From positions 1-31,658 of the IMG/VR virus record IMGVR_UViG_3300021977_000004: DNA of 31,658 nucleotides; one strand, given 5' to 3'. A program made the position numbers and the translations under genes. The notes under the pieces were generated by a model, which was given only the letters and a program-made list of their open reading frames with translations, searched no databases and had not been told where the DNA came from. Source of the stretch: a virus. Of this stretch, positions 1-5,734 are shown in pieces (position 1 is the stretch's first letter; each line of letters opens with the position of its first letter).

Positions 1-93
1 GCAGTCGCTAATATCATCACTACAATATTCAGCCATGTCTGGTTCTCTATCGCCTTGGTAATCTTCTGGTTGTGTGTCGTCTACGTTAATCAT
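1..93 (-). CDS. Zinc-ribbon protein, partial left-end copy
   Basis: This is the N-terminal 31 codons of the gene that is complete at 31384-31602, repeated here only because of the terminal redundancy. The ATG is at 93-91 and overlaps the last 8 bases of the preceding leftward gene. It should not be counted as a separate gene. Confidence 0.9.
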   Translation of the reverse strand, partial: MINVDDTQPEDYQGDREPDMAEYCSDDISDC

Positions 94-149
94 CTTCTTC
101 CACCTTTTTTAAGTCAAAGTAGGTACAGACAAATCTCTGAACCTTCTCC
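1..149. repeat. Terminal direct repeat, left copy
   Basis: Bases 1-149 are identical to 31510-31658. The repeat covers the start of the zinc-ribbon gene and the end of the next leftward gene, both of which are complete at one end or the other. The simplest reading is a circular or circularly permuted genome with assembly overlap. A true short terminal repeat, as in T7, cannot be excluded from sequence alone. Confidence 0.95.
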
Positions 150-307
150 AAAGCAAACAACTCTTCCATTCTGTTGTGTACTGTAATATCAATGCCATGT
201 GTGTCCGAACCCTCTACAAAGTTGTAGGTTACAAGTTCGCTAAGGCTGCAAATATCAAACAGTTCTTGTGACTGCTCAAACGTATCTGTGTAAATAGTGA
301 CTATCAT
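86..307 (-). CDS. Small hypothetical early protein (73 aa)
   Basis: This is a leftward ORF of 73 residues beginning MIVTIYTDTF. I chose the ATG at 307 because an AAGGAA ribosome binding site lies about ten bases upstream. A longer reading to 409 would overlap most of the end of the neighbouring gene and lacks such a site. The protein is acidic, ends in a KKVEEDD tail and has no motif I recognise. It is the third gene of the leftward early operon and its end overlaps the next gene start by 8 bases, suggesting coupled translation. Its role is unknown, and early placement suggests host takeover or regulation only by inference. Confidence 0.75.
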   Translation of the reverse strand: MIVTIYTDTFEQSQELFDICSLSELVTYNFVEGSDTHGIDITVHNRMEELFALEKVQRFVCTYFDLKKVEEDD

Positions 308-323
308 TTTGTTTATTCCTTTT

Positions 324-590
324 TTAAAATAGTAATTGATTGCTAATTTTCTTGACTTCATAATCCCACTGATTAGAGCCATTAAAATCTTTATGCGTAT
401 AACCATCACTCGCTAAAGCTTGTTGTACTTCTATTGGTAATTCATACACACCATCATAGTCGCGTAGATTCTTGCCCTCAAACCACAAACCACCACCACT
501 ATCCTCACCTAGTGTGTTATGTTCAAACCACCCTGTTTTCTCATCGTTACGTAATACAATGGTGTAGTTTTCCGTTGCTAAGTTTTTCAT
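324..590 (-). CDS. Small hypothetical early protein (88 aa)
   Basis: This leftward ORF of 88 residues begins MKNLATENYT. Its ATG overlaps the TGA of the upstream gene (587-590), a coupling arrangement that supports both starts. It contains a Gly-rich stretch (EDSGGGLWFEG, about residues 29-39) followed by an Asp/Glu-rich segment, and has no membrane segment or signal peptide. I do not recognise the family. It is the second gene in the operon driven by the promoter at 894-922. Confidence 0.75.
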   Translation of the reverse strand: MKNLATENYTIVLRNDEKTGWFEHNTLGEDSGGGLWFEGKNLRDYDGVYELPIEVQQALASDGYTHKDFNGSNQWDYEVKKISNQLLF

Positions 591-838
591 TCCACTTCCT
601 CAACAAAGTGAGCCTTTCCACTAACCCATGCACCTGGGCCATTAGTGTCTTCAGCCTCTAACTCTGCTAATTTCTCAGCCTCTTCTTCTGATGAAGCCTC
701 AACGTAGTAATGTGTTGAGTAAGTAACATCTACACCTACACAGTATTCTTTTTTAGCCGACTTCTTTTCAAGTTCTTGCATTGTGTGTAACGCATCTAGT
801 GTTTCAGTTAATGTTTTTGCTAGTTCTTCGTATGTCAT
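587..838 (-). CDS. Small acidic early protein (83 aa)
   Basis: This is the first gene of the leftward operon, with its ATG at 838 preceded by a CGGAG site eight to nine bases upstream. The 83-residue product has a helical N-terminus and a strand-rich middle (YCVGVDVTYSTHYYVEA). A very acidic helix rich in EEEAEKLAELEAE follows. That strand-then-EEEA-helix layout resembles small phage DpnD/PcfM-like domains, but the resemblance is by eye only and the function is unknown. Its position immediately after a strong promoter implies abundant early expression. Confidence 0.8.
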   Translation of the reverse strand: MTYEELAKTLTETLDALHTMQELEKKSAKKEYCVGVDVTYSTHYYVEASSEEEAEKLAELEAEDTNGPGAWVSGKAHFVEEVE

Positions 839-893
839 TTTGTATCTCCGTTTTGTTTAAAGTTTTAACTTCTTTTTCGATTGAAGTTGCCAC

Positions 894-922
894 ATTATAT
901 CGAATCTTTTATAGAATGTAAA
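894..922 (-). promoter_or_regulatory. Leftward early promoter
   Basis: On the minus strand a TTTACA -35 (922-917) and a perfect TATAAT -10 (899-894) are separated by 17 bases, with transcription expected to start near 887. It lies 56 bases upstream of the first leftward gene and should drive the operon that continues across the genome junction. Confidence 0.75.
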
Positions 923-955
923 GTATTTTTATAAAAATATTTAAAATAATACTAT

Positions 956-983
956 TTGACACAGAGAAGTTTTTGACTATAAT
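956..983 (+). promoter_or_regulatory. Rightward consensus sigma70 promoter
   Basis: A perfect TTGACA (956-961) and a perfect TATAAT (978-983) are separated by 16 bases, with expected initiation near 990. It is back to back with the leftward promoter (894-922). It points into a region with no credible coding sequence, which makes its product most likely an untranslated RNA. Confidence 0.8.
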
Positions 984-989
984 GATGGA

Positions 990-1430
990 AAGAAACAAAA
1001 AACCCCCGAAAGACTTAGAATCTGACGAGGGTCGAATTAGGTGAGTGAGCCACCTGTTAAAGATTATATCATATCTTTTCCATTTGGCAATTCACCGACC
1101 CGACAGGTGATATGTCTGACCAATTGGTTTCACTCACACCTGAATAAAAAAAAGAGATTCATCAAATGGGTATGCTGTTGATTGATGTTAGATTAAGTCG
1201 TTAGGTTAAATGTAGGACAAAGCATTTCCTTTCGTTACGAACTTACTAGGGTAATACCTGTACAGTGTTTTAAAATCTAGCGCAGAGTTACAGTGGGTGA
1301 GTACCAGTACATGGTAGCGATGAACTCTGAGTCACAAACGTAATAGTGTGACCATCCGATGAAGACTGCTTAGTGGCTTTATACGAATGTAAATCTCTCA
1401 AGGTTCTTAACTGAGCCTTGGGATTTCTTT
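990..1430 (+). ncRNA. Candidate structured noncoding RNA (~440 nt)
   Basis: The span between a consensus promoter and a terminator-like hairpin lacks ORFs longer than about a dozen codons. It is dense in inverted repeats. Stems seen are 1002-1008 with 1026-1032 (one mismatch), 1041-1048 with 1130-1137, 1051-1057 with 1103-1109, 1059-1064 with 1073-1078, 1189-1194 with 1274-1279, 1283-1289 with 1323-1329, 1302-1306 with 1312-1316, and 1331-1336 with 1347-1352. GGGTCG at 1029-1034 can also pair with CGACCC at 1096-1101, which would be a pseudoknot across the main helix. I recognise no known RNA family. It might instead be a long leader or a replication origin. Confidence 0.5.
1391..1430 (+). 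terminator. Terminator-like hairpin ending the candidate ncRNA
   Basis: AAATC plus TCAAGG (1391-1403, with a two-base bulge) pairs with CCTTGG plus GATTT (1416-1426), and TTCTTT-like bases follow. The U tract is short and broken by a C, so termination may be partial. It is the first strong stop signal downstream of the promoter at 956-983. Confidence 0.4.
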
Positions 1431-1490
1431 ACCCCGACTTCCCCAACTAGATAACTTAACCGAATATAACACTGACTTGCTCTTGCTCTT

Positions 1491-1509
1491 AAAAAGGGTA
1501 TTTATACCC
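1491..1509 (-). terminator. Hairpin with U5 tract, minus strand
   Basis: GGGTA (1496-1500), a TTTA loop and TACCC (1505-1509) form a perfect five-pair stem. Read leftward it is followed by five Ts (1495-1491), the form of a weak intrinsic terminator on the minus strand. No leftward gene is visible just to its right. It may block read-through from an unrecognised leftward start between 1510 and 1660, or simply insulate the region. Confidence 0.4.
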
Positions 1510-1607
1510 CAGAGCGAAGCGAGCCTTACCCAAGTATCTAAACGATTATTTACAAAGTAAATGATGTTTGAACAAACGAACGAAGTGGAGTGCGTAAGTT
1601 ATTACCA

Positions 1608-1629
1608 AATGTTAAAGTTTATTAACATT
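1608..1629. promoter_or_regulatory. Palindromic operator of the Cro-like regulator
   Basis: AATGTTAA (1608-1615) and its perfect reverse complement TTAACATT (1622-1629) are separated by six bases. The right half overlaps the -35 position of the promoter for the adjacent regulator, so binding there would block RNA polymerase. Autoregulation by the 1661 product is the natural inference. Confidence 0.6.
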
Positions 1630-1653
1630 ACTATATTGTTTCTTCTATATAAT
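1624..1653 (+). promoter_or_regulatory. Promoter giving an apparently leaderless mRNA
   Basis: A perfect TATAAT (1648-1653) lies seven bases before the ATG at 1661, so transcription should begin at or within a base or two of the start codon. The -35 (about 1624-1630) is poor. No purine-rich ribosome binding site is present upstream of the ATG, consistent with a leaderless message like that of lambda cI from its maintenance promoter. Confidence 0.55.
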
Positions 1654-1660
1654 ATACTCT

Positions 1661-1879
1661 ATGCTTATAAAATATCATGACATCAACGCAGAAATCAGAA
1701 AGTGTGGTTTAACTAGAACTCAAGTAGCAGAAATCTTAGGTATCACCTATCAAGCACTACACATGAGAATTAAAAAGGACAAACCAGATATTCATTTGAT
1801 TATTTATGCCTTGAGTTCTTACTTCCAAGAGGTTAGTCTTAACCTTGAACAAAACAAAGAATACTTCAAGGAAAAATAA
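1661..1879 (+). CDS. Cro-like helix-turn-helix regulator
   Basis: The 72-residue protein has a helix-turn-helix at about residues 17-40 (LTRTQVAEILGITYQALHMR), the size and layout of small phage Cro/CI-type DNA-binding repressors. It begins at the first ATG after a TATAAT box, has no ribosome binding site and may be translated from a leaderless mRNA. A perfect 8+6+8 palindrome sits just upstream and is its likely operator. Its stop overlaps the next start (TAATG). There is no partner integrase or cI-sized gene, so it more likely times early and late expression than controls lysogeny. That role is inferred. Confidence 0.8.
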   Translation: MLIKYHDINAEIRKCGLTRTQVAEILGITYQALHMRIKKDKPDIHLIIYALSSYFQEVSLNLEQNKEYFKEK

Positions 1880-2049
1880 TGATTAAAAGTGAGTACAAAC
1901 ACTCTCAAGATGAATGTAAGGTGGTTTTATCTAGTATCAAAGACATAATAAGACAGGTTTCCAAGGTTAATGATGAATATCTAAGAACTCAACTATGTGA
2001 ATCAGCAAAAGATATGTGTGACCAGTTGTTGAGAGAACCAGATGAATGA
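1879..2049 (+). CDS. Small hypothetical protein (56 aa)
   Basis: This short ORF begins MIKSEYKHSQDE and fills the gap between the regulator and the nuclease gene. It shares the A of the regulator stop (TAATG) and overlaps the following ATG (2042) by 8 bases, so translational coupling on both sides supports it being real. The product is hydrophilic and mostly helical, with three cysteines and no recognised motif. Confidence 0.65.
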   Translation: MIKSEYKHSQDECKVVLSSIKDIIRQVSKVNDEYLRTQLCESAKDMCDQLLREPDE

Positions 2050-2404
2050 TTATGAACATCAAGTACAAAAGGCTATTGCTCAGTATTTAGATTTACGTGG
2101 TGTTTGTTGGTTTGCCGTACCTAATGGCGGTCAGCGTAATAAGATTGTTGCAGCTAAACTAAAATCAGAAGGTGTAAAGGCAGGCGTTCCCGATATTTGT
2201 GTTATTCATGATGGACTGGCGTACTTCTTCGAGGTCAAGAAACCCAAGACAGCTAACAGCAGTAGAGGCACACTAAGTAAGCCTCAAAAAGAGTTTATTG
2301 CTAAGATTGAAGAGGCAGGTGGTGAAGTAGCAGTAGTGTATTCAGTTGCAGATGTGATTGAGCAATGTATTGAGTGGAATATAAACGTATTAAACTTAGT
2401 ATGA
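2042..2404 (+). CDS. VRR-NUC family nuclease
   Basis: The 120-residue protein matches the stand-alone VRR-NUC fold of the PD-(D/E)xK superfamily. Visible are an N-terminal Glu (E5), the phage-type PNGGQR segment (27-32), GVPD with catalytic D51, and ExK (E64, K66) followed by SKPQKEF (about 79-85). Family members are structure-specific DNA nucleases of phage and replication-repair systems. It lies in a cluster with a YbcO-like nuclease and NinB just before the terminase genes, which suggests recombination-intermediate processing before packaging. It overlaps the next gene by ATGA. Confidence 0.85.
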   Translation: MNDYEHQVQKAIAQYLDLRGVCWFAVPNGGQRNKIVAAKLKSEGVKAGVPDICVIHDGLAYFFEVKKPKTANSSRGTLSKPQKEFIAKIEEAGGEVAVVYSVADVIEQCIEWNINVLNLV

Positions 2405-2682
2405 GTAAGATAACTAAATCAGCAAGAGGTCAAGCATGTACTATTCGGTTAGATGGGTGTTATGGTGGGCCAGAGAATGAAACAGTTGTCTTGGCTCATC
2501 TTAATGGCGGTGGTATGGGCGCTAAGTGTCTTGATATTCATGGTGCTTATTGTTGTGCTAATTGTCATGATATTCTTGATGGGCGTGTACCATCTGATTA
2601 TTCATCGGAATTTCTACTACTAACTCACCTGCTAGGGATGAAACGAACACAAGAGATTATGGTTGGTAAGGGGTTAATGTGA
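2401..2682 (+). CDS. YbcO-like (DUF1364) HNH-type nuclease
   Basis: The 93-residue protein has the DUF1364/YbcO pattern: a basic N-terminus (KSARGQACTIR), paired cysteines C13 and C20, AH at 32-33, C43, and a CCxxCH ending at 51-56, then a conserved-looking RTQEIM near the C-terminus. In lambdoid phages and prophage DLP12 this family is a small metal-binding nuclease in the nin-type recombination region. I chose the start at 2401 because the ATG overlaps the upstream TGA; a start at 2374 would lie inside the upstream gene. The end overlaps the NinB GTG start. Confidence 0.85.
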   Translation: MSKITKSARGQACTIRLDGCYGGPENETVVLAHLNGGGMGAKCLDIHGAYCCANCHDILDGRVPSDYSSEFLLLTHLLGMKRTQEIMVGKGLM

Positions 2683-3095
2683 AGCGAGTGATTGAACGCA
2701 AGAAAGAGAAACGGCACATTATTGAATCTATGATAGTTTCACATTTCAGTGAGTTTCCAGATGACGAGAAGGCAATTATTGAGATTAATCAAGACAAGGC
2801 CAGTAGGTCAACCAAACAGAACAGATTGTACTGGGAGTGGATTAACTTATTAGGTGCAGAAACTGGCTATACAAAAGACGAGATGCACGCTATTCTGAGA
2901 GATAAGTTCTTAGGCTATAACTTAGTAACAACCAAGACAGAAGTCATCAAAGAATTACGCTCAACTACTAAGCTAAAGGTGGGCGAGATGAAGGACTACC
3001 TAGAGCAGATTGATATATTTGCAGCAGAGTATGGCATAATACTACCAAGACCAGAAGATTTGTATTATGAATCAATGGGATACAAGAGAGGTTAA
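2679..3095 (+). CDS. ninB: NinB-like recombination protein
   Basis: The 138-residue protein resembles NinB (Orf) of lambda-like phages. It contains RSTKQNRLYWEWINLLGAETGYTKDEMHAIL (roughly residues 43-73), matching the family pattern of a KQNRxxW segment followed by a helical part and a C-terminal region rich in L and Y. Lambda Orf binds DNA and SSB and works in the Red recombination pathway. Here the genome also encodes SSB and a Sak annealing protein, so the same partnership is plausible. Translation starts at GTG 2679, overlapping the upstream TGA (GTGA), preceded by GGTAAGGGG. Confidence 0.8.
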   Translation: MKRVIERKKEKRHIIESMIVSHFSEFPDDEKAIIEINQDKASRSTKQNRLYWEWINLLGAETGYTKDEMHAILRDKFLGYNLVTTKTEVIKELRSTTKLKVGEMKDYLEQIDIFAAEYGIILPRPEDLYYESMGYKRG

Positions 3096-3096
3096 G

Positions 3097-3300
3097 ATGC
3101 AAGAAGAGTACAAAGAAACAGAAGACTTTAGATTTACCATGTCACTAATGGAAGACACAGAAAAGTCAGCATTGGTTGCATTGTATTACACAGCTTTAAC
3201 ATGGCTTGCTGAGTCAGATAACGTGGAAATATTTGATGTTCATAACGATATAATTGATGCTATGGATGTAATCGTTAATGACACAAAGCCAGTTCACTAA
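3097..3300 (+). CDS. Small hypothetical protein (67 aa)
   Basis: This is an acidic 67-residue ORF starting MQEEYKETED, with the ATG at 3097 after an AGAGG site and one base after the NinB stop. An upstream ATG at 3067 lies inside ninB and is less likely. Its stop shares a base with the small terminase start (TAATG). I do not recognise its family; it is predicted helical and soluble. Confidence 0.7.
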   Translation: MQEEYKETEDFRFTMSLMEDTEKSALVALYYTALTWLAESDNVEIFDVHNDIIDAMDVIVNDTKPVH

Positions 3301-3698
3301 TGGACAATTTACCTATACTAATAAGCGATGGATTGAGTGATAACCAGATAAGGTTTATTAATACTTATGCTGTTAATTATTGTAACATCAGCCAGGCTTG
3401 TATAAACGCAGGCATATCAAGACAAACATTCTATAGATGGAAAAATGATAGTGACAACTTTACAGAGGCGTTGATACAGGCAGAAGAGGCCTTAAAGGAT
3501 AGGGTCGTGAGTGAGATATACACACACATCTTTGAAGACAGGAATCCTATTGTGCTGAATAAGTTTGCACCTAAGATTCTTAAAGACAGAGGCTTGGGTG
3601 ATGAGAAGGATATTAACTTAACTGGCAGCCTAAAGAATGACAACGAGGTGATAGTAACTATCGTTGATGGTGGTGAAGTTTCGGACTATGAAAGTTAA
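3300..3698 (+). CDS. terS: Terminase small subunit
   Basis: The 132-residue protein has an N-terminal helix-turn-helix (about residues 28-48, NISQACINAGISRQTFYRWK), then an acidic helical oligomerisation region and a segment ILKDRGLGDEKDINLTG typical of small terminases before a flexible acidic tail. The subunit recognises the packaging site and recruits the large subunit. It directly precedes the large terminase gene and overlaps it by 11 bases. Which DNA it recognises is not visible. Confidence 0.85.
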   Translation: MDNLPILISDGLSDNQIRFINTYAVNYCNISQACINAGISRQTFYRWKNDSDNFTEALIQAEEALKDRVVSEIYTHIFEDRNPIVLNKFAPKILKDRGLGDEKDINLTGSLKNDNEVIVTIVDGGEVSDYES

Positions 3699-4938
3699 GT
3701 TTAAAATAACCAAGAAGTTCAAGCCTTTCATGAAACCCACCAGGTACAAAGTTGCTTATGGTGGGCGAGGCAGTGGTAAGTCATGGACTATCGCTCAGAT
3801 TCTAATCAAGAAAGCATGGGAAAAGCCTGTAAGAATACTATGCGCTCGTGAGATACAACGCTCTATTCAAGACTCAGTGTTACAACTACTGGGTGACACG
3901 ATTGAACGAATGGGGTTGAGTGATTACTTCGATGTACAAAGAACACAGATACTAGGAACTAATGGCAGCAGGTTCATCTTTGAAGGTATGCGAGCCAACA
4001 TCACTAAGATTAAGTCAATGGAAGGTATTGATGTAGTCTGGGTTGAAGAGGCTGAGTCAGTGACCTATACATCATGGGAAACACTCATACCAACGATACG
4101 TAAAGATGGTTCAGAAATCTGGATTTCATTTAATCCACAAGATGAGATGGATAATACCTACGACAGATTCGTATTGAACCCACCTAATGAATCATACGTT
4201 GTTAAGGTTAATTACAATGACAACCCCTGGTTTCCTAAAGAACTAGAGGCAGAGAGATTACAACTCAAAGAAAAGAATGAAGACTTGTACAACCATGTCT
4301 GGGAAGGTGACGTGTTATCTAATAGAGATGGCGCTTACTTTGCTAAGTTCATTGATGATTCACAAATACTAGACTTCCCACTTGAACCAGGAATACCTGT
4401 TGATACTTACTGGGATTTAGGAATGGCTGATGCCACTGCTATATGGTTTGTTCAACGAATAGGTACTGAGGTTAGGGTTGTTCATTCGTATGAGAACCAA
4501 GGCGAAGGCTTACAGTTCTACGTTAATTACATACATGACTGGCGAAACAAGAACCAGGTGGTTATGGGCCAACACTACGCACCACATGATATTGCAGTGC
4601 GTGAATTAGGCACAGGTGTATCAAGACTAGAGTCAGCACGTAAGATGGGTATAAACTTCAGAGTAGCACCTAAACTATCTATTGAAGACGGCATACATGC
4701 TGTTAGACAAATACTGCCTAAGTGTTACTTCCACAAAACATCGTGCAAAGAAGGACTACAGGCTTTAAAGAGATACCGTAAAGAGTTTGATGAGAAGAGA
4801 GGCGTGTACAAGACTCAGCCACTTCACGATTGGTCTAGTCATTTCGCTGATGCGTTTAGGTACTTTGCTGTGTCGTATAGAAAAGAGCAGCCTAAAGGAA
4901 GACCACAACCTAGAGCAGACATCTCATGGATGAGATAG
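3688..4938 (+). CDS. terL: Terminase large subunit (Sf6 gp2 / PBSX-like)
   Basis: This 416-residue packaging motor has Walker A GGRGSGKS at 25-32 and Walker B IDVVWVEEAE (about 114-123). A C-terminal RNase H-like nuclease includes YWDLGMADATAIW and, near the end, HDWSSHFADAFRYF. By eye it resembles Shigella phage Sf6 gp2, whose family packages by a headful mechanism, which fits a circularly permuted genome. I chose ATG 3688 over 3664 because residues from MKVKFK onward align with the family start. It overlaps terS by 11 bases and the next gene by 13. Confidence 0.93.
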   Translation: MKVKFKITKKFKPFMKPTRYKVAYGGRGSGKSWTIAQILIKKAWEKPVRILCAREIQRSIQDSVLQLLGDTIERMGLSDYFDVQRTQILGTNGSRFIFEGMRANITKIKSMEGIDVVWVEEAESVTYTSWETLIPTIRKDGSEIWISFNPQDEMDNTYDRFVLNPPNESYVVKVNYNDNPWFPKELEAERLQLKEKNEDLYNHVWEGDVLSNRDGAYFAKFIDDSQILDFPLEPGIPVDTYWDLGMADATAIWFVQRIGTEVRVVHSYENQGEGLQFYVNYIHDWRNKNQVVMGQHYAPHDIAVRELGTGVSRLESARKMGINFRVAPKLSIEDGIHAVRQILPKCYFHKTSCKEGLQALKRYRKEFDEKRGVYKTQPLHDWSSHFADAFRYFAVSYRKEQPKGRPQPRADISWMR

Positions 4939-5294
4939 AAGGTTGGTATGTTGTCTTTGTAGATGGTATGGGTAATAACTTCTGGGATGTTGTAACATGT
5001 AAAAAGTTTAGGCATTGTTACGCTTTTAGATGGGATGGGTATAATTGGATTGTGGTTGATGCTCTCAGTCAAAGCCTTGAAGTTCACATACTTCCATTCG
5101 GACAAGAGGTTGATTTACCTAAAGAAACACTTGCATTAGGACATCAATTAGTGTACTTTACGAAACTGAGGAGAGGTAGTTTCATATTCCGTGGGTTGAT
5201 GACCTGCGTGAGTACGGTGAAACATCTATTAGGTATTCGTGCCTGGTGGATTGTTACACCAAAGCAATTATATAACTACTTAACTAAGGAGTAA
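4926..5294 (+). CDS. Hypothetical phage protein (122 aa)
   Basis: This 122-residue ORF overlaps the terL end by 13 bases. It is rich in aromatic residues and strand-like, with WYVVFVDGMGNNFWDVVT near the start and RAWWIVTPKQLYNYL at the end. Similar small proteins sit between terminase and portal in T7-like phages, but I know no function. The position suggests a head-assembly or host-membrane role by inference only. Confidence 0.75.
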   Translation: MDEIEGWYVVFVDGMGNNFWDVVTCKKFRHCYAFRWDGYNWIVVDALSQSLEVHILPFGQEVDLPKETLALGHQLVYFTKLRRGSFIFRGLMTCVSTVKHLLGIRAWWIVTPKQLYNYLTKE

Positions 5295-5297
5295 CGC

Positions 5298-5489
5298 ATG
5301 GGTTCATCAAGCGCACCAAAAACAGAAAGACAAGTCGAGGCAGAGAAACATCAAGACCAAGAGAGCAGAGCAGAAAGTGCAGAGAAGAAGTACAGATTGT
5401 CAGCATCAAGAAGAAGACGTTTTGGTAAGTCTATTCTTATGTCTGGTGGCGCTAGAGGAATCTCTGAACCAAGTACAACACTAGGATAA
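5298..5489 (+). CDS. Small basic head-region protein (63 aa)
   Basis: This 63-residue protein begins MGSSSAPKTE and has a charged helical middle (QVEAEKHQDQESRAESAEKKY). A basic SRRRRFGKSILMSGG motif then precedes a C-terminal STTLG. The RRRxGxxSxxSGG...TLG ending is a recurrent pattern of small proteins beside podovirus portal genes. A GGAG site precedes the ATG. The function is unknown; nucleic-acid binding through the basic patch is possible. Confidence 0.7.
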   Translation: MGSSSAPKTERQVEAEKHQDQESRAESAEKKYRLSASRRRRFGKSILMSGGARGISEPSTTLG

Positions 5490-5492
5490 ATT

Positions 5493-5681
5493 ATGGGCAG
5501 CACCGAGAGAATGGATTGGGCAACTGGATATGCACCAACCGATAAAAAAACTGTGAAAAGACACAAGGCAGCAGTCAAAAAAAACAACCCATATGCCCAA
5601 AAGGAATCAGCATATACAGCGCCCAGGCGTAGGGCTGTTAAAAAAGAGCAGATTAATGTTAATACTACTATGTCAAGTTGA
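5493..5681 (+). CDS. Small basic protein (62 aa)
   Basis: This 62-residue Lys/Arg-rich ORF (KKTVKRHKAAVKKNN, APRRRAVKKEQ) has its ribosome binding site AGGATAA spanning the preceding stop. It has no recognised domain. The strong positive charge suggests binding to DNA or to the acidic scaffold, which is speculative. About 53 noncoding bases follow before the portal gene. Confidence 0.65.
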   Translation: MGSTERMDWATGYAPTDKKTVKRHKAAVKKNNPYAQKESAYTAPRRRAVKKEQINVNTTMSS

Positions 5682-5734
5682 GAGTTCTCAATATAAGTAG
5701 TAGTTCATTATTAATACAGACATAAGGATAAATT

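Noticed and set aside
308-409. N-terminal extension of the 73-aa leftward gene to an ATG at 409
   Set aside because: It would overlap most of the end of the neighbouring gene and lacks the ribosome binding site seen before the ATG at 307.
1024-1045. GGGTCGAATTAGG resembles the T-arm box of a tRNA
   Set aside because: No acceptor or anticodon stem can be built around it and it overlaps stems of the larger fold.
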